DNA of 64,000 nucleotides from NCBI RefSeq assembly GCF_018919385.1, contig NZ_JAHLMF010000010.1, positions 62,001 to 126,000 of the forward strand, in the 5' to 3' direction. Of this stretch, positions 7,505 through 17,203 are shown piece by piece; position 1 is the first letter of the stretch, and every line of letters begins with the position of its first letter. The DNA is from Geomonas diazotrophica (GTDB lineage Bacteria > Desulfobacterota > Desulfuromonadia > Geobacterales > Geobacteraceae). The notes beneath the pieces are model-generated. The model was not told the origin of the DNA. It searched no databases and worked only from the letters and a program-made list of their open reading frames with translations. The translations under genes and the position numbers were made by a program.

Positions 7505-8942
7505 GCTGTCGGCAGTCATGACCATACTTGCCGTGCTCGTCGCCCTGTCCGGGTGCGGCGGCGGGAAAAAAGGCCCGACCTTGACCTCGATAGCGGTCAC
7601 CCCTGTCAATTCGACCCTCACGGTCGGCACGACGGGGCAGTTCACAGCCACCGGGACCTACTCCGACAACAGCACACGGGACATAACCAGCCAGGTATCC
7701 TGGAGTTCCTCTGTCGCAGGAGTGGCTACCATAAGCAGCGCAGCGGGGACCAAAGGGATGGCCACCGCGGTCTCCGCGGGGACCACGACCGTAACGGCCA
7801 CCCTTGGAGGGGTGACCGGATCGACCAACCTTACCACCACCTCGTCATCAACCCCGGCCGCAAACGTGATGCCGATGACGGTGAACGGCTCGCTTTGTTC
7901 GCCAGGAAGCTACCTAAACAAAGCCTGCGTAAGTATCACCGTCTGCAATCCCGATCTCTCCGCCTGCCAGACGGTGAACGACGTCCTCCTCGACACCGGC
8001 AGTTACGGTTTGCGGCTCTTCCAGCAGGCGATACCAAACCTGACTCTGCCGCCCGTGGCCAGCGGCGCCGGCACACTCACCGGCTGCGTCCAGTTCGCCG
8101 ACGGCAGTTCCCTTTGGGGGCCGATCAGGACGGCCATGGTCAAACTGGGGAACGAACCGTACGTCTCTGTGCCTATCCAGGTGATCAACTCCAGCTTCGG
8201 CTCGCTCCCCCTCCCCTGCTCCAACGCGGATCCCACCCCGGTCTCCTCGGGGTTCGCCGGAATCCTGGGGGTGGGGGTGTTCAAGGAAGACTGCGGTCTT
8301 GGCTGTGCGTTCACCTCGGCCAACGGTGTATATTACAGCTGCAGCGGGACGAGCTGCGTCGGAGCTTCGGTACCACTAACGGACCAGGTGCAGAACCCGG
8401 TTGCGGCGCTCCCGGTGGACAACAACGGTCTGATCGTGACCCTGCCCGCTGTCCCCGTGGGCGGGGTGCCGTCGATCAGCGGATCCGTGGTCCTTGGGAT
8501 CGGCACCGGCACCAACAATACCCTTTCCGGCCCGGTCGTCCTCAGGACCGACTCCGCCGGGGACTTCACCACCACCTTCAACGGCGGCTCCACCAACGGG
8601 TTCGCCGACACCGGCTCCAACGGCCTGTTCTTCCCCAATGCTGACCCGAGTGTGCTCCCGGTATGCCCGTCGCCCAATACCGACTGGTACTGCCCCCCGC
8701 TCACCAGGTCCTTGCTGGCGACCAACGTGAGCGCCGGGGGAACGCCCGCGTCCACGGTCAGTTTCCAGATCTCCAATTTCAACAGCCTGTTGAACAGTTC
8801 CAACCGGGTCTTCAGCGATATCGGCGGCCCATCCGGCTTCGGGTTCGATTGGGGGTTGCCCTTCTTCATGGGGCGCAGCGTCGCCTTCGGCATCGAAGAT
8901 GAGAGTTCCGGGCTCGGCAGCGGACCCTACGTCGCCTATTGA
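7491..8942 (+). CDS. DUF3443-family lipoprotein with a bacterial Ig-like domain
   Basis: 483 residues. A lipoprotein signal (ALSGC, Cys about residue 22) leads into a BIG2-type Ig-like domain (LTSIAVTPVNSTLTVG... to TTTVTATLGG, about 30-115). The DUF3443 region follows, with cysteine-rich segments and two aspartic-protease-like DTG motifs: LLDTGSYGLRLF (about 167) and FADTGSNGLFFP (about 370). The paired DTGS motifs suggest a pepsin/retropepsin-like fold, an inference from the motif alone. It overlaps the DUF2844 gene and is followed by a terminator, so the two form a bicistronic unit acting at the cell surface. Confidence 0.78.
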   Translation: MRSVKLSAVMTILAVLVALSGCGGGKKGPTLTSIAVTPVNSTLTVGTTGQFTATGTYSDNSTRDITSQVSWSSSVAGVATISSAAGTKGMATAVSAGTTTVTATLGGVTGSTNLTTTSSSTPAANVMPMTVNGSLCSPGSYLNKACVSITVCNPDLSACQTVNDVLLDTGSYGLRLFQQAIPNLTLPPVASGAGTLTGCVQFADGSSLWGPIRTAMVKLGNEPYVSVPIQVINSSFGSLPLPCSNADPTPVSSGFAGILGVGVFKEDCGLGCAFTSANGVYYSCSGTSCVGASVPLTDQVQNPVAALPVDNNGLIVTLPAVPVGGVPSISGSVVLGIGTGTNNTLSGPVVLRTDSAGDFTTTFNGGSTNGFADTGSNGLFFPNADPSVLPVCPSPNTDWYCPPLTRSLLATNVSAGGTPASTVSFQISNFNSLLNSSNRVFSDIGGPSGFGFDWGLPFFMGRSVAFGIEDESSGLGSGPYVAY

Positions 8943-8966
8943 TTTAACCTCCATCGCGGCTGGCTC

Positions 8967-9001
8967 AAAGCACCTTGCACACCATGCAGGGTGCTTTTTT
9001 T
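8967..9001 (+). terminator. Intrinsic terminator after the DUF2844/DUF3443 pair
   Basis: A 13-bp stem with one G-T pair (AAAGCACCTTGCA at 8967-8979 with TGCAGGGTGCTTT at 8985-8997), a 5-base loop and a run of T. Confidence 0.9.
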
Positions 9002-9104
9002 GTTCTTCGCGGTAACTCACATTCATTCCCTTGGTTTGACCTGGCTGGCACCTTCAGATAGTATCCAATGTGGTATCCATGTTTTTCATTGAGGAGGGGT
9101 TCCC

Positions 9105-10637
9105 TTGTCTAAGCCATTACTGATCGTTTCGGCTTTGTTCTTTGCCTTAGCCCAAGTACCTGCGTTTGCCGCTCCTCCCTCCCCCGAGAGCAAGCCGCAA
9201 GGCGTGGAGCAGCAGGAAAGTCAAACCAAGCCTGGGGGGACGGCCCGGGTCGTGGTGACCAGCCACAAGGCCCAGATCGGCGGCAAGGAGATTTCATACC
9301 AGGCCTGTGCCGGCACGTTGCCGGTGCTCACCGACACTGGGGAGACCGAGGCCGAGATCTTCTACGTTTCCTACCGCGTGCAGCAACCTGCTTCCGCAAA
9401 GCCCCGTCCCCTGCTCTTTGCTTTCAACGGCGGCCCGGGCGCCGCCTCCGTCTGGCTGCACCTGGGGGCAATGGGGCCAAGACGGGTGCAGATGCTCCCC
9501 GACGGTAGCATGCCGGCACCCCCATTTCGCCTGGTCGACAACGCGTCAAGCTGGCTCGATGTGGCCGATCTCGTCTTCGTTGATCCCGTCGGCACCGGCT
9601 ACAGCCGCGCCGCCAAGCCCGACCTCACCAAGAAGTTCTCCGCTGTGCAGGGGGACATCGACTCGCTGGGACGCTTTGTCAGGCTTTACCTTACCCGCAA
9701 CGGGCTCTGGGACACTCCCGTCTTCCTGGTCGGCGAGAGCTACGGCACCTTCCGCTCGGCGGGACTGGCAGAGCACCTGGTTGAGCACGGCGTCGCCCTC
9801 AACGGCCTCATACTGGTCTCCAGCATCCTCAACCTGCAGACCGTTTCCTTCGATTACGGCAATGACCTTCCCTACCAGCTTTTCCTGCCGAGCTACACGG
9901 CGACCGCCTGGTACCATCGCAAGCTCGCTCCCGAGCTGCAGGCTGACCTGGACCGGACCTTGGCCCAGGCGGAGCAATGGGCGGCATCGGACTACCTCTT
10001 GGCACTCAACAAGGGTGATCGGCTGACTATGGCGGAGCGCAAGGCCATAGCGGAAAAACTGGCCTCGTTCACGGGGCTCAGCGTGGACCTGGTTCAGAAC
10101 AGAAATTTGCGGGTGGACAACCGGGACTTTGCGAAGGAATTGCTGCGCGACGAGAGGCGCACGGTCGGATTGATGGACAGCAGGTTCAACGCGGAGAATC
10201 CGGAGCCGGGCAAGCACCTGTGGGGCGATGCGACAATTGCCAACATCCGTCCCCCCTTCACCAGTGCCATGAACACCTACCTTCGGGAGGAGCTTGACTA
10301 CCGGTCGGACCTGGAGTATTTCGCGCTGGGGGGCGGCATCGGCCGCTGGGATTGGGAGGCCAAGAACAGCTATGCGGATACCGGCGAGAACCTGCGTAAC
10401 GCGATGGTCAAGAACCCCTACCTGAAGGTCCTGGTCGCCTCGGGCCTGTTCGATCTGGCCACCCCGCATTTCGCCACCGATTACACCTTGGCCCACCTGG
10501 GGGTGGGGGAGGCGCTGCGTCGGAACATCTCCGTCAAACGGTACCGCTCGGGGCACATGATGTACCTGGAGGGGGATTCCCTGGCGCAGTTAAAGAGGGA
10601 CGCGACGGAGTTTATCGGCACAACCCTGAAGCGTTAG
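9105..10637 (+). CDS. Secreted S10-family serine carboxypeptidase-like protein
   Basis: 510 residues with a signal peptide (to about residue 23, AQVPAFA). Family signatures appear in order: FAFNGGPGAASVWLHLGAMG (oxyanion region, about 105), LVGESYGTFRSAG (nucleophile Ser, about 210), ASGLFDLATPHFATDY (catalytic Asp, about 448) and YRSGHMMYLEGD (catalytic His, about 485). The predicted role is removal of C-terminal residues from peptides outside the cytoplasm. The start is TTG at 9105, chosen because GAGGAGGGG lies just before it and the signal peptide begins there. It converges with the endonuclease gene. Confidence 0.88.
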   Translation: MSKPLLIVSALFFALAQVPAFAAPPSPESKPQGVEQQESQTKPGGTARVVVTSHKAQIGGKEISYQACAGTLPVLTDTGETEAEIFYVSYRVQQPASAKPRPLLFAFNGGPGAASVWLHLGAMGPRRVQMLPDGSMPAPPFRLVDNASSWLDVADLVFVDPVGTGYSRAAKPDLTKKFSAVQGDIDSLGRFVRLYLTRNGLWDTPVFLVGESYGTFRSAGLAEHLVEHGVALNGLILVSSILNLQTVSFDYGNDLPYQLFLPSYTATAWYHRKLAPELQADLDRTLAQAEQWAASDYLLALNKGDRLTMAERKAIAEKLASFTGLSVDLVQNRNLRVDNRDFAKELLRDERRTVGLMDSRFNAENPEPGKHLWGDATIANIRPPFTSAMNTYLREELDYRSDLEYFALGGGIGRWDWEAKNSYADTGENLRNAMVKNPYLKVLVASGLFDLATPHFATDYTLAHLGVGEALRRNISVKRYRSGHMMYLEGDSLAQLKRDATEFIGTTLKR

Positions 10638-10643
10638 TTCAAC

Positions 10644-11411
10644 TCACTGCCAGAGCGCAGGCGGGGCCGGGGTCTCGATCCGGTCCTGCTCCTCCCTGGG
10701 CAGCGCGGAGAAGAAGTCGAGCCCGGTCTGCCTTTCCACCTCGCGCACCGGCACCAGGTACTTCGGCATGTCCTCGGTCTCAAGCGGCTGGTTCGGCATG
10801 ATGAGTGCCAGTGCCTCGCGCCTGGCCGGATCGAGGATCACCTTGTACAGGGCGGATGGGACCGCCACATGGTTGCGGCCGATGGTCCTCAGCGCCCCTT
10901 TGGGATAGATCGGCCCGCTGTAGATGAAGAGTTCCCCCCGCTTCTCCACCCACTTGCGCACCTTCCCCTCCAACTCGGCCCAGATGCCTCGGTTCATCCC
11001 CTCCCCCGCCTGGGGCACCATGTTTGAGAGGTAGAAGCTCTCCGACATGGCCTGTTCGTCCCACGCCATGTCCGCCGCCGGCGCCATGTGGCCACGGTCG
11101 TAACCCGATCCCCGGTAGTCGGAAAGCTCCGCACGCTCCCCCTTGGGAAGTTCGAGGTCTGGACGGAAGTTGTCGGAACGCTTCAGCTTCGCCTGCAACC
11201 GCTCCCTGGTCATCCTCTCGACAACCCAGACCGGCGTCTTCTTTTGCGCGTCGTGGCTCAGCAGGAACCCCTTCCGGCACAACAGATCACCGCTTTGGCC
11301 GGGTACACCATAGGCGACAAACTCACGGCACTCCTCGAGAGGTCCGCACCATGCTGAGGTTGCCGATAAAAGGATGAGAACAACGATTGAGAGAAGAGTG
11401 TTGCGAGGCAT
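10644..11411 (-). CDS. Secreted DNA/RNA non-specific endonuclease
   Basis: 255 residues with a signal peptide (ILLSATSAWCG, cleavage near residue 22). The beta-beta-alpha-metal catalytic motif YDRGHMAPAADM is near residue 104, and the Mg-ligand region SNMVPQAGEGMNRGIW follows. This is the NUC1/Serratia nuclease family, which degrades extracellular nucleic acid. An RxSGY motif precedes the catalytic His as usual. The gene ends 6 bases from the convergent S10 peptidase gene. Scavenging of phosphate or nucleotides is a plausible role but an inference. Confidence 0.9.
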   Translation of the reverse strand: MPRNTLLSIVVLILLSATSAWCGPLEECREFVAYGVPGQSGDLLCRKGFLLSHDAQKKTPVWVVERMTRERLQAKLKRSDNFRPDLELPKGERAELSDYRGSGYDRGHMAPAADMAWDEQAMSESFYLSNMVPQAGEGMNRGIWAELEGKVRKWVEKRGELFIYSGPIYPKGALRTIGRNHVAVPSALYKVILDPARREALALIMPNQPLETEDMPKYLVPVREVERQTGLDFFSALPREEQDRIETPAPPALWQ

Positions 11412-11498
11412 GTGACCGCCGGATAGTTCCGCCTGGGGCGGTTATTTTCGCGGCAGTTTAGCAGGAGAAGGCAGCCCGTTGCAACCGTGTAGGCAAGT

Positions 11499-11693
11499 TC
11501 AGAGGATGTCCCGCTCAGTCTCTACGTTGTTGAGATTCAGCTTCCTGTTTATGTCACGCACATATTGCGGATCTTGACCGCTGCAGCTATCTTCCTTGAA
11601 CTCGAGGAGAAGCCTCAAGAGATAGCAGAACAGCCCAAGCCCCAGGCAAGGCAACACGCCTCCCAACGCCAGCATAAACCCTGAATATTCCAC
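11499..11693 (-). CDS. Small single-span membrane protein
   Basis: 64 residues starting with GTG. A perfect AAGGAGGT ribosome-binding site 5 bases upstream supports both the gene and its start. Residues 5-31 form a hydrophobic segment (MLALGGVLPCLGLGLFCYLL core), followed by a charged tail. No family is recognised. Confidence 0.65.
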   Translation of the reverse strand: MEYSGFMLALGGVLPCLGLGLFCYLLRLLLEFKEDSCSGQDPQYVRDINRKLNLNNVETERDIL

Positions 11694-11932
11694 GCCGACC
11701 TCCTTGGTCAGAATCTCCAGACTTCAGCGGGAATAAATATATATTAGCAGGTATTAATGTCAAGGGGGCGCATCGTTAATGTTGGATCCATGGGCGGCGT
11801 AGAAAGCCTGCGAGCAGGGAATTGCAGCGCGTATGAAAAAAAATCAAGGGCGCAGTTTACACGGTACAAATGTGGTTTATTATAGACGCAATGAATTGGT
11901 TCTAATGCTCACCACGCGAGGTACCACCGACA

Positions 11933-12790
11933 ATGCACCAGGGATTCCACTCCGACCACAGCCAAAGCGCTACAGCAGAAACTTTCCATCGGACCGGCAT
12001 GACCGAGCAGATCGCAGAGGTTAAGGCAAAGCTGATTCACAATGTCAGGCGCAACTCGAAGAGGTACGGCGCACTGACCTCCTCCCGCATCGTGTCCGTA
12101 CTCGCCAAAGGGTTGCCGGGTGAACTTCAACATGGAGTGCTGGAGGCAATCTCAACAGGCGGCCTCGCCAGTGACATACGCACCCTGGTAACCCCCTCCG
12201 GACAGCTTTTCCTCTACTCACAGGATTACATGAACAGTGAAGATGCGGCGGCCAAGGGGAAGCTTGAGGAAGTGAAGCACGCCATGGCAGAAAAGATCCG
12301 CAGGGATTCCAGGGTCATCACGGCCCTGACGCCGCTTAACGCCATGTTCGCGCTCTTCCCCGATATCAAGCCGGTAAAGATCTGTTCGTTTCTCAACGAG
12401 ATGCAGACCCAGGTGCAGTACCGGGACATCAAGACCGCCTCAGCCTTCAGCGGTGAGCTCTACCTCTACTGCGACGCGCACATCACGGAGAAATACGCGG
12501 GACTGCTGGTTCGCTCCGCCGTCACCGACGCCTGCAGCACCATCGTGGACACGGTGCGGGAAGAATCCCGCATCTACCCGAGGCCGACCAAGGTGAGCCT
12601 TTTCACCAGCCAGGTTTACGGAATCCCCGCCGCGAACCTGCACCCCTGCATCGTGCGGATTCTCAACTCCCCCGAGTACGGGGACATCCGCAAGCTGGTG
12701 CATCCTGAGACCGATGCGGAATACCTCTACTCCACCCTCCACATGAATGAGGAGCAGGCCTATACGCTGATGAAATGGATGGAAGAATAA
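11933..12790 (+). CDS. Unknown protein made of three internal repeats
   Basis: 285 residues. The sequence divides into three related segments of about 80 residues: about 26-107, 108-190 and 193-280. Each has a VxxxIRxxSR-like helix start, a hydrophobic LxxxFxxxI core, a DIRxL step, and a GELYLYS-like strand followed by xMxEexA. The repeated alternation of helices and a terminal strand would suit a winged-helix-like unit, but this is an inference from pattern. There is no signal peptide. The start at 11933 lacks a clear ribosome-binding site; ATG at 11999 (MTEQIAEVKAK) is an alternative that keeps all three repeats. It converges with the oxidoreductase gene. Confidence 0.72.
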   Translation: MHQGFHSDHSQSATAETFHRTGMTEQIAEVKAKLIHNVRRNSKRYGALTSSRIVSVLAKGLPGELQHGVLEAISTGGLASDIRTLVTPSGQLFLYSQDYMNSEDAAAKGKLEEVKHAMAEKIRRDSRVITALTPLNAMFALFPDIKPVKICSFLNEMQTQVQYRDIKTASAFSGELYLYCDAHITEKYAGLLVRSAVTDACSTIVDTVREESRIYPRPTKVSLFTSQVYGIPAANLHPCIVRILNSPEYGDIRKLVHPETDAEYLYSTLHMNEEQAYTLMKWMEE

Positions 12791-12797
12791 GGTTCGG

Positions 12798-14771
12798 CTA
12801 CAGGGAGAGCGCTACCACTTCCGCGATGTCCTTGACCTGGGTGGTGCTCCCGGCCACTTCCTTGATGCCGTCCTCGAACATGGTCATGCAGAAGGGGCAG
12901 CTGACGCACACGGTCACCGGCTGTTGCGCCAGCGCCTCCTGTACCCGGCTGCGATTGATGGGAGTACCTTCGTGCTCCTCGAGCCACATGCGCCCTCCCC
13001 CCGCACCGCAGCAGAAGGCGTTCTCCCGGTTGCGCCCCATTTCCAGGACCTCGCGCCCCGTTGCCTTCCTCAGCACCTCGCGAGGTGCCTCGTAGACGTC
13101 GTTGTGCCGACCGAGGTAGCAGGAATCATGTAACACCACCCTCCCCGTTTCGGCGCTCCGGGCCGGGGTGAGCCTCCCTTCCCGCAAAAGTCTATCGATC
13201 AGCTCGCTATGGTGCAGCACCTCCAGCTCCAGCCCGTACTGGCGGTAATCATTCTTGAGGGTCGTGAAGCAGTGCGGGCACTGGGTGATCACCTTGGTGA
13301 CCCCCTTGGAGAGGAACTGCTGGACCGTCTCCTTTGCCATCTGGTCGAACAGGTATTCGTTCCCGAGCCGCCGTACGCTATCCCCGCAGCACTTCTCCTC
13401 CTTGCCCAAGACACCGTAGGAAACGCCCGCCGCGTCGAGCACGCGGGTCAGGGCCACCGAGACCTGCTTGTTGCGCGCATCGAAGGCGCCCGAGCAGCCG
13501 ACGAAGAGCAGGTATTCGGTCTTCCCCGCCTCGAAGGGACGCAGGTTCAGCTGTGAACTCCACTTGCTCCGCTCCGACGGGGCCATCCCCCAGGGGTTGG
13601 AACGCTGCTCCATGTTCTCGAAGAGGTTCAGAAGCTCCTCGGGGAAACTCGCCTCCATCTGCACCAGGTGCCGGCGCATCTTGACGATCTTGGGAAGATG
13701 CTCGATGAAGACCGGGCATGCCTCCATGCAGGCGCCGCACGAAGTACAGCTCCAGAGGGCCCTCGCCTTGGTGTTTCCCTTTTTGCCGTCGCCGATCAGC
13801 GAGACGCACCGTTCCGCCTGCAGGTCGCCGGAGAGCTTGTCAATGACCGCGCCGTTTTGCAGGAGGTTCTCCTTGATGGCGTGGATCATCTCGCGGGGGT
13901 TCAGTGTCTTGCCGGTACTGGAGGCGGGGCAGGCTTGCTGGCAGCGGCCGCACTCGGTGCAGGAGAAGGAATCAAGCAGGTCCTTCCAGGAGAGCCGCTC
14001 CACCGTTGCAGCACCGAAGCTGTTTCCTTCCTGGAACGCCTCGCGCTCTTGGCTATTGCATTTCCCCATGCTGCGCAGAAAGACGTTGGGTATGGCGGTA
14101 AGTATGTGCATATGTTTGCTGTAAGGGAGAAAGTTCATGAACCCCAAAAGCACCACGGCATGGATCCACCAGAAGACGTTGCCGGTCTGCTCCAATGCAC
14201 CCGCAGCAGGAGTGGCCATGATCAGGCGGGCGACAAGATTGGACACCGGGGTGGCTGTGGTGCCAGGCAGCATCCCCTGAGCGATGCGCACGCCGTTCAC
14301 CACGAAATAGGCCAGCATCAGGGTCGCGATCATGGACAGGATCAGGTAGGCCTCAAAGGTGCGGGCCCCCTCGAAGGGAGGGTTCACCGTGCGACGCAGT
14401 GCAGCGACCGCCACCGCAACCAGGGCCGCCAGTGAACAGATGTCGAACAGGAACAGCAGCGCCCCGTGTAGCGGAGCCGGGAGCAGCGCAAAGGAGACCG
14501 CCGGGAAGATCCCCGAGACCAGGAATTCAAGGTTGGCGAGGGCCAGCACCAGGAAGGCCCAGAAGATGACGCCGTGGTTAAGCCCGAAGGGGCGGCTTAC
14601 CACCCTCTTTTGCCCCACGGCGTAGACCAGCATCTCCCTGAGTCGGTCCAGGGGGCGGTCGAAGCGGTACTCGTTCTTGCCGACGCTGACCAGTGCCAGT
14701 CTGCGGTAGCAACTGAAGGCAAAAGCGGAGAGTGACAGGCTCAGAATTGCGATGAAAATTACGTGTTCCAT
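12798..14771 (-). CDS. Membrane heterodisulfide-reductase-like Fe-S oxidoreductase (ETF:quinone oxidoreductase type)
   Basis: 657 residues. About six hydrophobic helices fill residues 1-230 and resemble a haem-b-binding membrane subunit. A ferredoxin-type pair of clusters follows (CTECGRCQQACP near 285, CTSCGACMEACP near 350), then two CCG domains (KCCGDSVRRLG near 470, FCCGAGGGRMW near 595) as in HdrD/GlpC. Fusions like this have been described as ETF:menaquinone oxidoreductase (EMO), carrying electrons from acyl-CoA dehydrogenases through ETF to menaquinone. The etfA and etfB genes directly upstream in the same direction support this. The start at 14771 has TGGAGC in front; the frame is open further upstream without support. 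Confidence 0.88.
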   Translation of the reverse strand: MEHVIFIAILSLSLSAFAFSCYRRLALVSVGKNEYRFDRPLDRLREMLVYAVGQKRVVSRPFGLNHGVIFWAFLVLALANLEFLVSGIFPAVSFALLPAPLHGALLFLFDICSLAALVAVAVAALRRTVNPPFEGARTFEAYLILSMIATLMLAYFVVNGVRIAQGMLPGTTATPVSNLVARLIMATPAAGALEQTGNVFWWIHAVVLLGFMNFLPYSKHMHILTAIPNVFLRSMGKCNSQEREAFQEGNSFGAATVERLSWKDLLDSFSCTECGRCQQACPASSTGKTLNPREMIHAIKENLLQNGAVIDKLSGDLQAERCVSLIGDGKKGNTKARALWSCTSCGACMEACPVFIEHLPKIVKMRRHLVQMEASFPEELLNLFENMEQRSNPWGMAPSERSKWSSQLNLRPFEAGKTEYLLFVGCSGAFDARNKQVSVALTRVLDAAGVSYGVLGKEEKCCGDSVRRLGNEYLFDQMAKETVQQFLSKGVTKVITQCPHCFTTLKNDYRQYGLELEVLHHSELIDRLLREGRLTPARSAETGRVVLHDSCYLGRHNDVYEAPREVLRKATGREVLEMGRNRENAFCCGAGGGRMWLEEHEGTPINRSRVQEALAQQPVTVCVSCPFCMTMFEDGIKEVAGSTTQVKDIAEVVALSL

Positions 14772-14911
14772 AGATGCTCCATAAAGTCTGGGCTGAAAGC
14801 GGTCGCGCAAAACACACGGAGCATGCGCAAAGGGCGCGGAGTCAAACCAACGGCTTTTCTTAGCGCACTCCGCGGATACTCAGCGTTCTTCGCTTAACTT
14901 CTTTGAGGTTT

Positions 14912-16225
14912 TCAAGCGGCCGTTCGTTGCTTCATTTCCCTTACCCGCGCGGTCAGCGCAGGCACCACCTGAAACAGGTCCCCGACGATGCCGAAGGTGG
15001 CCACCTCGAAGATGGGCGCCTCGGGGTCGCGGTTGATGGCTATGATGACGTCGGAATCCTGCATCCCGACCAGGTGCTGGATGGCACCCGAGATGCCGCA
15101 GGCGATGTAGATCTTGGGGCGGACCGTCTTTCCCGTCTGGCCGACCTGCCGATCCTGGGGGAGCCAACCCGCGTCCACGGCGCTGCGCGACCCGCCGACC
15201 ACGCCACCAAGCTCCTCGGCCAACTCTTCGAGCAGGGCGAAGTTTTCCTTTGCCATCAGTCCACGACCGCCCGAGACGATGAATTCGGCACCGGCCACGT
15301 CCACCTTGTCCTTGGCGCCCTTCTCGGTGATGACTTCCAGCACCCGGGTGAAGATGGACGACTCGGCAACGGGGCAGCTCTCGTGGATCACCTTGCCGGT
15401 CCTGCCGCTTTTCTGTTGCGGCATGGGCATCACGTGCGGGCGCACCGTTGCCATCTGGGGGCGGAAGCGGTCGCACATGATGGTGGCCATGATGTTGCCG
15501 CCGAAGGCCGGACGGGTCTGCATGAGGTTTCCCTTCGCGTCGATCCCCAGTCCCGTGCAGTCCGCGGTGAGGCCGGTCTTCACGCGGGTCGCGACGGCGC
15601 CTGCCAGGTCGCGACCCATGCCTGTTGCCCCCATCAGCACCACTTCCGGCTTGTGCGTCTCAATGAGGTGGCACATCGCTTCGAGGAACGGCTCGGTGCG
15701 GTACTGGCGGAACACCGGATCGTTGACCAGGAACGCCTGGTCCGCTCCGTAGCCGAATGCGAGATCCGCTAAGTGCTCCACGCCGCTCCCTATGACCACC
15801 GCGGAAAGAGGCACACCGAGCTGGTCGGCAAGCTCCCGCCCCACCCCGGTCAGTTCCCAGGAAACCTTGGCCGCCTCGCCGTCATTCTGCTCGATGAAGA
15901 CCCAGACCCCCTTGTATGCGGAGATCCTGCGGCGACGTTCCGATTCTTCTTCGTCCACCTCTTCGCCGCCGTGTTTCTCGAAACCGGCGATGATGGCGAG
16001 CTCTTCGGGGGTGTAGAACATCTCCAGTGCGCCGGCCGGGCAGGCCTTGACGCACTTCACGCAACCGATGCACTTTTCCGCAGCGATGATCGGCTCGCCC
16101 TGCTCACTCATCTCCACGCCGTCCACGGGACAGACGCTTTGGCAGCGCGCGCCGCAGGCGATGCACTTGCCGGATATCACCCGCGCCTTGCCTCGCGGTT
16201 TCTTCAGCTTAACTGGTTCTGTCAT
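14912..16225 (-). CDS. etfA: Electron transfer flavoprotein alpha subunit with N-terminal ferredoxin domain
   Basis: 437 residues, about 110 longer than classical EtfA. The extra N-terminus binds two [4Fe-4S] clusters ([14 protein letters not shown] near 21, [14 protein letters not shown] near 52). The EtfA domain follows, with the C-terminal FAD site (VSGGRGL near 310, [20 protein letters not shown] near 373). The ferredoxin extension suggests that electrons can also pass by Fe-S clusters, as in ETFs coupled to ferredoxin or to an HdrD-like partner. The ATG at 16225 is chosen; the open frame reaching into etfB is spurious. It lies between etfB and the oxidoreductase gene. Confidence 0.92.
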   Translation of the reverse strand: MTEPVKLKKPRGKARVISGKCIACGARCQSVCPVDGVEMSEQGEPIIAAEKCIGCVKCVKACPAGALEMFYTPEELAIIAGFEKHGGEEVDEEESERRRRISAYKGVWVFIEQNDGEAAKVSWELTGVGRELADQLGVPLSAVVIGSGVEHLADLAFGYGADQAFLVNDPVFRQYRTEPFLEAMCHLIETHKPEVVLMGATGMGRDLAGAVATRVKTGLTADCTGLGIDAKGNLMQTRPAFGGNIMATIMCDRFRPQMATVRPHVMPMPQQKSGRTGKVIHESCPVAESSIFTRVLEVITEKGAKDKVDVAGAEFIVSGGRGLMAKENFALLEELAEELGGVVGGSRSAVDAGWLPQDRQVGQTGKTVRPKIYIACGISGAIQHLVGMQDSDVIIAINRDPEAPIFEVATFGIVGDLFQVVPALTARVREMKQRTAA

Positions 16226-16296
16226 GGGGCACCTGTTGTTTTTGAATTCAGTCGGACCAGTCAGACCTGTCGGACCGGTCCGACAAGGGGGGACGC

Positions 16297-17109
16297 CTAT
16301 ACTGCCAGCATGTCGCCGTCGATCAGCCGTTCGAGCAGCAGGTTCGCCGCGCCAACCGGATCGTTCATGCCGTCGCCAATGATCTCCCCTTCCTTGCGCT
16401 CCGGAGAGAAGATGCGGCTTACCCAGGTGGGGGAGCCTTTCAGTCCTACGCTGTTCACGTCCAACTGTAACTGCTCGTTGCTCCAGCACTCCACCTGCGC
16501 CTTTGCGGAGGAAAGCCGCATGGGCACCGTCGGGTAGCGCGGCCGATTCAGTTCGCGCACCACGGTAATCATGGCTGGCAGCCGCGCCTCGACGATCTCG
16601 TAACGCCCCTCCAGCTTGCGGCGCACCACGATGGTCTTTTGTACCAGGTCGATCTTTTCGATCCGGTCCACCAGGGTCAGCTGGGAGTACCCCAGGCGAA
16701 CCGCAATGCCCGGCCCCACCTGGGCAGTGTCGCCGTCTATGGTCTGCTTGCCGCAAAAGACGATGCCCACCTCTTCCTGTTCGCCCAGCTTCTTTATGGC
16801 GGCCGCGATCACATTGCTGGTCGAGAGCGTATCGGCTCCGCCGAAGACGCGGTCGGAAAGGAGAATGCTGCGGTCGACGCCCAGCGCCAGCGCCTTCCTC
16901 AGCGTCGCCTCTGCGTTGGGCGGTCCCATGGATAGTGCCACCGCTTTGAAGCCGTGGTTGTCCTTAAGGCGCAGGCTCTCTTCGAGGGCATGGCTGTCAT
17001 ACGGATTGATGATGAACGGTATGCCGTCCCTTATGAGAGTGTTGGTTACCGGATCGATCTGCACCTGCGTGGTATCCGGAACCTGCTTTATGCAGGCGAC
17101 GACTAACAT
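16297..17109 (-). CDS. etfB: Electron transfer flavoprotein beta subunit
   Basis: 270 residues. Typical EtfB start (MLVVACIKQVPDTTQVQIDP), the INPYDSHALEESLRLKD segment, and the nucleotide-loop region CGKQTIDGDTAQVGPGIAVRLG near residue 118. EtfB pairs with EtfA to collect electrons from acyl-CoA dehydrogenases. AAGGAGGGA precedes the ATG. It is first in the three-gene minus-strand unit etfB-etfA-oxidoreductase. Confidence 0.94.
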   Translation of the reverse strand: MLVVACIKQVPDTTQVQIDPVTNTLIRDGIPFIINPYDSHALEESLRLKDNHGFKAVALSMGPPNAEATLRKALALGVDRSILLSDRVFGGADTLSTSNVIAAAIKKLGEQEEVGIVFCGKQTIDGDTAQVGPGIAVRLGYSQLTLVDRIEKIDLVQKTIVVRRKLEGRYEIVEARLPAMITVVRELNRPRYPTVPMRLSSAKAQVECWSNEQLQLDVNSVGLKGSPTWVSRIFSPERKEGEIIGDGMNDPVGAANLLLERLIDGDMLAV

Positions 17110-17203
17110 GCGTCCCTCCTTGTCGAAGCAGTTCTAAGTTTCGAAGCCATACTTACCGGTTTATGTCTTTATTGGAGTATCGTTTTACCGCTTTATCTTT
17201 AAA

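Noticed and set aside
16226-16756. N-terminal extension of EtfA into etfB
   Set aside because: The open frame translates to low-complexity sequence; the ferredoxin domain starts right after the ATG at 16225 and etfB is well supported on the same strand.
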